The notes under the pieces: model-generated
What the model was told of the DNA's origin: nothing
Seen by the model: the letters and a program-made list of their open reading frames with translations, nothing else
Database searches by the model: none
Translations under genes and position numbers: made by a program
DNA from: Paenibacillus cellulosilyticus
GTDB lineage: Bacteria; Bacillota; Bacilli; Paenibacillales; Paenibacillaceae
DNA: 64,000 nt
Direction: 5' to 3'
NCBI RefSeq assembly: GCF_003182255.1
Contig: NZ_QGTQ01000003.1
Coordinates: 465,557-529,556, forward strand
Shown: positions 62,301 through 64,000 of the stretch, one piece after another
Layout of the letters: every line of letters begins with the position of its first letter
Numbering within the stretch: position 1 is the first letter of the stretch

Positions 62301-64000
62301 ATGTGATCTGTCTGGACCTCATCGAAGATCAGCTGCAGGCGCTGGAGCATGACAATATCGAGAAGGCTATTGAACCGTTCAGCCTGGCCTATATTTTGTT
62401 CACCTCGGGTTCCACCGGCAAGCCGAAGGGAGTCATGATTGAACATGCCGGCATGCTCAACCACATTTTGGCTGAGAGAGATATGCTAGGTTTGGACGAG
62501 CATCTAGTGTTTGCTCAAAATGCGAACCACTGTTTCGATATTTCGGTGTGGCAAATGGTAGGGGCGCTTGCTTTAGGCGGAACGACTGTCATTTATTCGA
62601 ATGAAATGGTATTAGAGCCACGGGCGTTTGTTGAGAGTGTTGTGAAGGATCACGTTACACTTCTTGAAGTTGTACCATCGTATCTGTCCGTTATGATGGA
62701 TTGCTTGGAAGAGGATAAATTGAGCCTGCCGAATTTGAAGCATTTGATGATTACAGGCGAGGCTGTGAAACCACATCTGCTGACCAGATGGTCTACACTC
62801 GGCTTTGAAGTGCCTATTGTTAATGCTTACGGGCCGGCGGAAGCCTCGGATGACATCAGTCAGTATGTAATTAGCGGCATTGTGCCGGATCACATGACCA
62901 GCGTTCCGATCGGTCAGCCTCTCCATAATATACGTATCTACATCCTTGATCCTTACGGGAATTTGTGCCCTGTGGGAGTTACAGGGGAGCTGTGTGTTGC
63001 AGGGGTGGCTGTAGGAAGAGGATATGTCAATGACAAGCTGAGAACGGATCAAGTCTTTACGGCTGACCCATTCCAGCAGTGGCTGGCACCGCAATGGGCT
63101 CCATTCCAACGGATGTACCGAACGGGAGATCTGGCCCGGTGGCTGCCGGACGGCACCATTGATTATTGGGGCAGAATGGACGAGCAGGTCAAAGTCAGAG
63201 GTTATCGGATTGAACTGGGAGAGATTGAAGCCGTCCTCAGAAGACAACCGGAGATTAAAGACGTTGCGGTAATTACAAGACAGGAGTCGTCCGGCGAGCA
63301 GTATATTTGTGCATATTTGGTTCCTAAGGAGCTTGGCAGGGGGCTGAATGTGGAGCAGATCAAGTCCGAAATCCGCAAATATTTGCCGGAATACATGATT
63401 CCGTCCTATCTGATGGCACTGGACGAGCTGCCGGTTACCAGCAATGGCAAGCTTGACCGCAAAGCGCTCCCTGAACCGTCGGATTGGGGTCACCGGGTTA
63501 TTATCGCTCCAAGAAACCCTTTGGAGGACATGCTGACCGGCGTGTTCAAGGAAGTGCTGGGGCTGGAAGAAGTGAGCATCGACGACAGCTTCTTCGAGCT
63601 TGGAGGGCATTCTCTGAAGGCCGCCAAGGTCGTGAACTTGATTGAATCGATCACCGGTATCCGCCTGCCGCTCCGGACGCTGTTCGAAAGACCTACGGTT
63701 GCCGCCATCGGCGAGCTGCTGTCTGAGCAGGGACCTCGGAGCTTCGAGCCCATTCCAGCGGCAGCGATCAAGCGGGATTATCCGATGTCTTCCGCTCAAA
63801 AGAGACTGTATGTCATCCATCAAATGGATGACCTGGGCACCGTGTACAATATGCCCGGTGTGCTGAAGCTGGAAGGAAAGCTGGATCCTGCGCGGATTCA
63901 GGCCGCCTTCCAAGAGCTGGTCCGTCGGCATGAGAGTCTCCGGACCAGCTTCCATATGATCGAAGGCGAGCTATTGCAGCGGATTGAAGAGCACGCGGAG
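53318..64000 (+). CDS. ACP-aminotransferase-NRPS megasynthase, 3' partial
   Basis: About 3560 residues, no stop before the edge. Order: ACP (Ser 40 in GADSVIL); a glutamate-1-semialdehyde-type aminotransferase 200-670 (PLP Lys 514 in FGKVVGGG); C1 700-1110 (HHLIADGWS at 820); a remnant A domain 1125-1290; PCP1 Ser 1329; C2 (HHIIFDG, 1519); A2 1838-2325; PCP2 Ser 2377; C3 (HHLISDG, 2560); A3 2875-3388; PCP3 Ser 3432; C4 begins 3487 and is cut. No epimerisation or thioesterase domain in the visible part. ATG at 53318 follows GGCGGGG. The ACP-aminotransferase pair makes a beta-amino fatty acyl chain as in iturin. By Stachelhaus positions A2 reads D-L-T-K-I-G-E-I-G-K, an asparagine-like code; A3 reads D-I-W-E-M-T-A-D-D-K, unassigned. 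Confidence 0.9.
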   Translation, partial: MENQLENVVDRLTTIVAKIARMDPDRINRYDNLIELGADSVILTEVNSYIRKEFRVDIPITQFFEQLTTIADISEHILPQLDPDYFEPQELPLKLEHPISTAADVPHNIHPVGVVHAAKAEAVQTAVDMNVHVPALMMQMPDATLSSLFAGQLEIMNNQLRLLSGNQVAATTMAPTPAVQAQSVHHTAARHSTDPSTPERNVTPDKKPAEKKDGYKPYVAHKSLDLSVRANSEKQQEHIQELMKRYTAKTQSSKQFAAKYRMPYADCRNIFGFRRDIKEMVYQLVFKDSQGSRITDIDGNSYIDLTMDFGATLFGHNADFIKEAIAKEFDKGFPLSLITDLSGEVAEMICEFTGVERVSFFNSGTEAVMVAMRLARAATGKNKVVMFAGSYHGTFDGVLGMHAMNKEGKDVVKPIAVGVPQSMVDDIYILDYDDPASITFIKEHADELAAVLVEPVQSRRPDLQPRAFLHELRQVTADAGITLIFDEMILGFRLGAGGAQELFGVQADLVTFGKVVGGGMPIGIVAGKQSVMNCLDGGVWNYGDDSYPPDEERRTFAGGTFCHHPLAMAAAKAVLLKIKQEKDTIYPALNARTKHLADTLNAFFKENQVPVEILYCGSLLRFALRGNMEMFYYHLLDKGVYIWEGRNCFLSASHTDEDIEQVIKVVKETCLQMKSVFFLTDKTLNSHDIKTSNPLALNTDQQKMLAAEYINQGSKFFLPVLMQVEGELDYGLLNKALAMITARHEALRYRVNEQLTEFRIESDPLHRVNVIRTTQDTEADSILELVNQAFDLMQGPLFKIYILESDHAGSRSVKMLINAHHLIADGWSMSLLIEELVEAYNSLMTGGMPRFSEVMSFREYRELNEQTLQTLDKEKMSEFWRSYLYGCAPALQLPHKKLMGVADQAIGERLTYKADETFITKARKLAAAAKCSTFTVLLSAYQIMLHFLSDQDEFAVGVPVSGQQTVSPKALIGSCNTIMPLVSQISAETNMSRLVKQNTKAFSEFEKFHYFNMDALELEAAIQQPLLNVMFNMDREPQSKEFIHTAIALIPLDVQDAKYDLFFNLMEFKGELVFDIDFNSSLFTRETVARWLQLYLDIVEQLSKDPNRPLHSLHLFREEDARVTLSAGNHTDLASLEKNLSIRAADFGIVGSEFSCSIWSGEGKPVITSQFGELYLGRNQYESFNTGWVARITLDAKLELAGPQDRFFVRDGQRCSLWLIEQMLRDCPLLAEAQVTYDDIHRRIEADVAFVQSEPSLNHLMDWCHSSLPKEMIPDQFYTADKDAGRTLLVYERQLMTAVEETLFEMVSGLLGSSQFRKEDNLFVLGMNSLKVLNLVSQIEGHYGGIRIPLARLVMSLSVEGIAGIVGEMNQSEQVSPSRAISPIADQPYYETSSAQKRMYIVHQLQPESINYNLPFIVKVTGSLDIEKFNRALSLIVSRHENLRANFDQIEGEIVQFIKAAGAVQLEMLGEREAANDEAWLSGIQKEFIRPFDLQKDSLMRAGAAKLGDNEWILLFDFHHIIFDGASGLVFAQELMAAYNGLALLPLKCQYKDFVYWHNELLHSEEIKTQEAYWQNRFNDELPVSSIPTDFPRPLSRSYAGNIVTHQLDGNIKQMITEFCKEHACTPYAFFISILKVLVSRYSMQPEVIVGTLVEGRNHTDLQSLIGMFVNTLPIRSTVEPERPFSEFVRAVQHLAMNAFSNSDLPFERISQLAGVKSEGSRNPVFDILFSYQNFGSITMEAEDVNFEFQELLTDDCKFDINFEIFELEDGYSVAVEYSTELYMQDTIASLIQHFEVMLHSALADPKLSCGAIEILTTAEKNRLLLDFNHTAVEIPKDKLIIDLFEEQVAKCPGKKAVICGDEITTYIELDAIANKAAHQLLCRGISQGDIVAVSLERSTNLIAAILGILKCGAAFLPLADDYPEDRKQFVAADSEAKLIITERVSESFTVNGCQQITVDELLEGENTTRPILHKDSFKQLCYCIYTSGSTGTPKGVKITNGNLLNYLVYCRKEFVNGDPVMPLFSNIAFDLTMTSLFLPLCSGGQIHVYSKGMETDLHDIVSNPDLNVIKLTPSHLKLITSAFHDLSVMTNVQSLIVGGEELESRTAEETLRKLGRHIAIHNEYGPTETTIGCCDYVYQTDMDQARRTVLIGKPIDNTQTYVLQGNQLCGVGMIGELCIGGLGVGKGYLNRPELTQAKFIDSPFKEGEVLYRTGDLAKWQPDGNLEYLGRIDEQIKIRGHRIEPGDIEEAIRQHIGVKDAAVIVREDQTGDKLLCAYVVKEDTDTQVTIGQLKHDIRKYLPAYMVPAVFTFIEQLPVTSNGKLDRRALPAPTLLDRDDCILPRNEQEECLVHIFKEVLALEQISIDDNFFEMGGHSLRAVRLINLIEEKTGTRLSLKTIFDRPTVIGLSEVLNNGVENRYEKIPQAEKKRSYPMSSQQKRLYIIQEFDETQTAYNVPGAIEIKGKLEPERIKAIFEQLSQRHESLRTSFHMIAGELEQHIHDAIELDFCVTETDQLEKLDASDVLKEFIRPFDLGKAPLFRIQLLQDGADRSLFLFDMHHLISDGMTINIIMKEFSRIYNGEQLQPLEIQYKDYSEWMRQKDIQAQETYWLQQFSDQIPVLDLPLDYPRPQIQQFSGSNIDSKLDNEIFAGLQKLCKHTAVTEYMVLLSAFMVLFSKYSRQEDIIIGTPVSGRVHQDTEHVLGMFVNTLAMRGRPAGDKAFVELLDEVKDMCIKGFENQEYPFENLVEKLDVKRDMSRNPIFDVLFVFQNTEEEQFTAEGLEFGEIITESGIAKFDLTITVNTTPEGYAVNWEYGNHLFNEATIQRMAVHYEHILQAVMLQPTTKIRDIEMISWPEKQQILSDFNNTFTPYDLERNVFRLFEQWAEETPEKTAVKYGDREVSYRELNQKANQLAQYLLSLNLKDENIAGIMLERTPEMIQSMLGIWKAGGAYLPLDVSHPLQRRLDILNEANVQYVVTLSSYATPELLHQYEGNVICLDLIEDQLQALEHDNIEKAIEPFSLAYILFTSGSTGKPKGVMIEHAGMLNHILAERDMLGLDEHLVFAQNANHCFDISVWQMVGALALGGTTVIYSNEMVLEPRAFVESVVKDHVTLLEVVPSYLSVMMDCLEEDKLSLPNLKHLMITGEAVKPHLLTRWSTLGFEVPIVNAYGPAEASDDISQYVISGIVPDHMTSVPIGQPLHNIRIYILDPYGNLCPVGVTGELCVAGVAVGRGYVNDKLRTDQVFTADPFQQWLAPQWAPFQRMYRTGDLARWLPDGTIDYWGRMDEQVKVRGYRIELGEIEAVLRRQPEIKDVAVITRQESSGEQYICAYLVPKELGRGLNVEQIKSEIRKYLPEYMIPSYLMALDELPVTSNGKLDRKALPEPSDWGHRVIIAPRNPLEDMLTGVFKEVLGLEEVSIDDSFFELGGHSLKAAKVVNLIESITGIRLPLRTLFERPTVAAIGELLSEQGPRSFEPIPAAAIKRDYPMSSAQKRLYVIHQMDDLGTVYNMPGVLKLEGKLDPARIQAAFQELVRRHESLRTSFHMIEGELLQRIEEHAE

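Noticed and set aside
62612..63955. 447-codon minus-strand frame over the synthetase
   Set aside because: Gln/His/Arg-rich shadow opposite well-conserved A3, PCP and C domains.

Overview
The window comes from a spore-forming Gram-positive bacterium, most likely Paenibacillus or a close relative. The evidence is a tricistronic gerA/gerB/gerC germinant-receptor operon, the spore-cortex hydrolase sleB, HelD, bacterial nitric-oxide synthase, strong GGAGG ribosome sites, frequent TTG/GTG starts, and two secondary-metabolite loci of the type seen in Paenibacillaceae. No rRNA, tRNA, IS element or CRISPR array was recognised.

Layout. 1-8.5 kb: a cryptic aminocyclitol locus. It holds a GT5-type glycosyltransferase (5' end outside the window), an MFS exporter, two tandem paralogues with a conserved N-terminal YNCVLAS motif, a 2-deoxy-scyllo-inosose synthase and a BtrS-type PLP aminotransferase. 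A pseudogene and a P-loop kinase follow. 8.7-24.6 kb: mixed housekeeping genes (MATE pump, Nudix, VOC, NOS, UppP, lipoproteins, a MetX-like hydrolase with a divergent LysR gene, a permease with a 3'-fragment duplication, a phosphoesterase/Dph6-like pair, MerR/SDR). 24.7-35.5 kb, minus strand: an integral membrane protein, a 1048-residue secreted multidomain protein, the gerABC operon and helD. 35.5-36.5 kb: about 1 kb of GC-rich interspersed repeats without a gene. 36.5-40.4 kb: sleB, an ArsB-type permease, a small unknown protein, a YfcE-like phosphoesterase and a HAD hydrolase.

40.8-64 kb: a regulator/exporter unit (OmpR-type response regulator, histidine kinase, ABC ATPase, FtsX-type permease) followed by a large hybrid fatty-acyl/PKS/NRPS operon that runs off the right edge. 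The order is malonyl-CoA acyltransferase, type II thioesterase, EctB-type diaminobutyrate aminotransferase, AL-ACP-KS, then ACP-aminotransferase-C-(remnant A)-PCP-C-A-PCP-C-A-PCP-C. This is the iturin/mycosubtilin logic (a beta-amino fatty acid made on the assembly line), but ItuA/MycA is split in two, a 2,4-diaminobutyrate supply gene is added, and the first module has an adenylation domain reduced to its C-terminal third.

The two loci most worth follow-up are the 2-deoxy-scyllo-inosose locus with its tandem paralogues (1-8.5 kb) and the beta-amino-acyl lipopeptide operon with the collapsed A domain (46.4-64 kb). All family assignments were made by eye from translated sequence and remembered family signatures; no database search was run.
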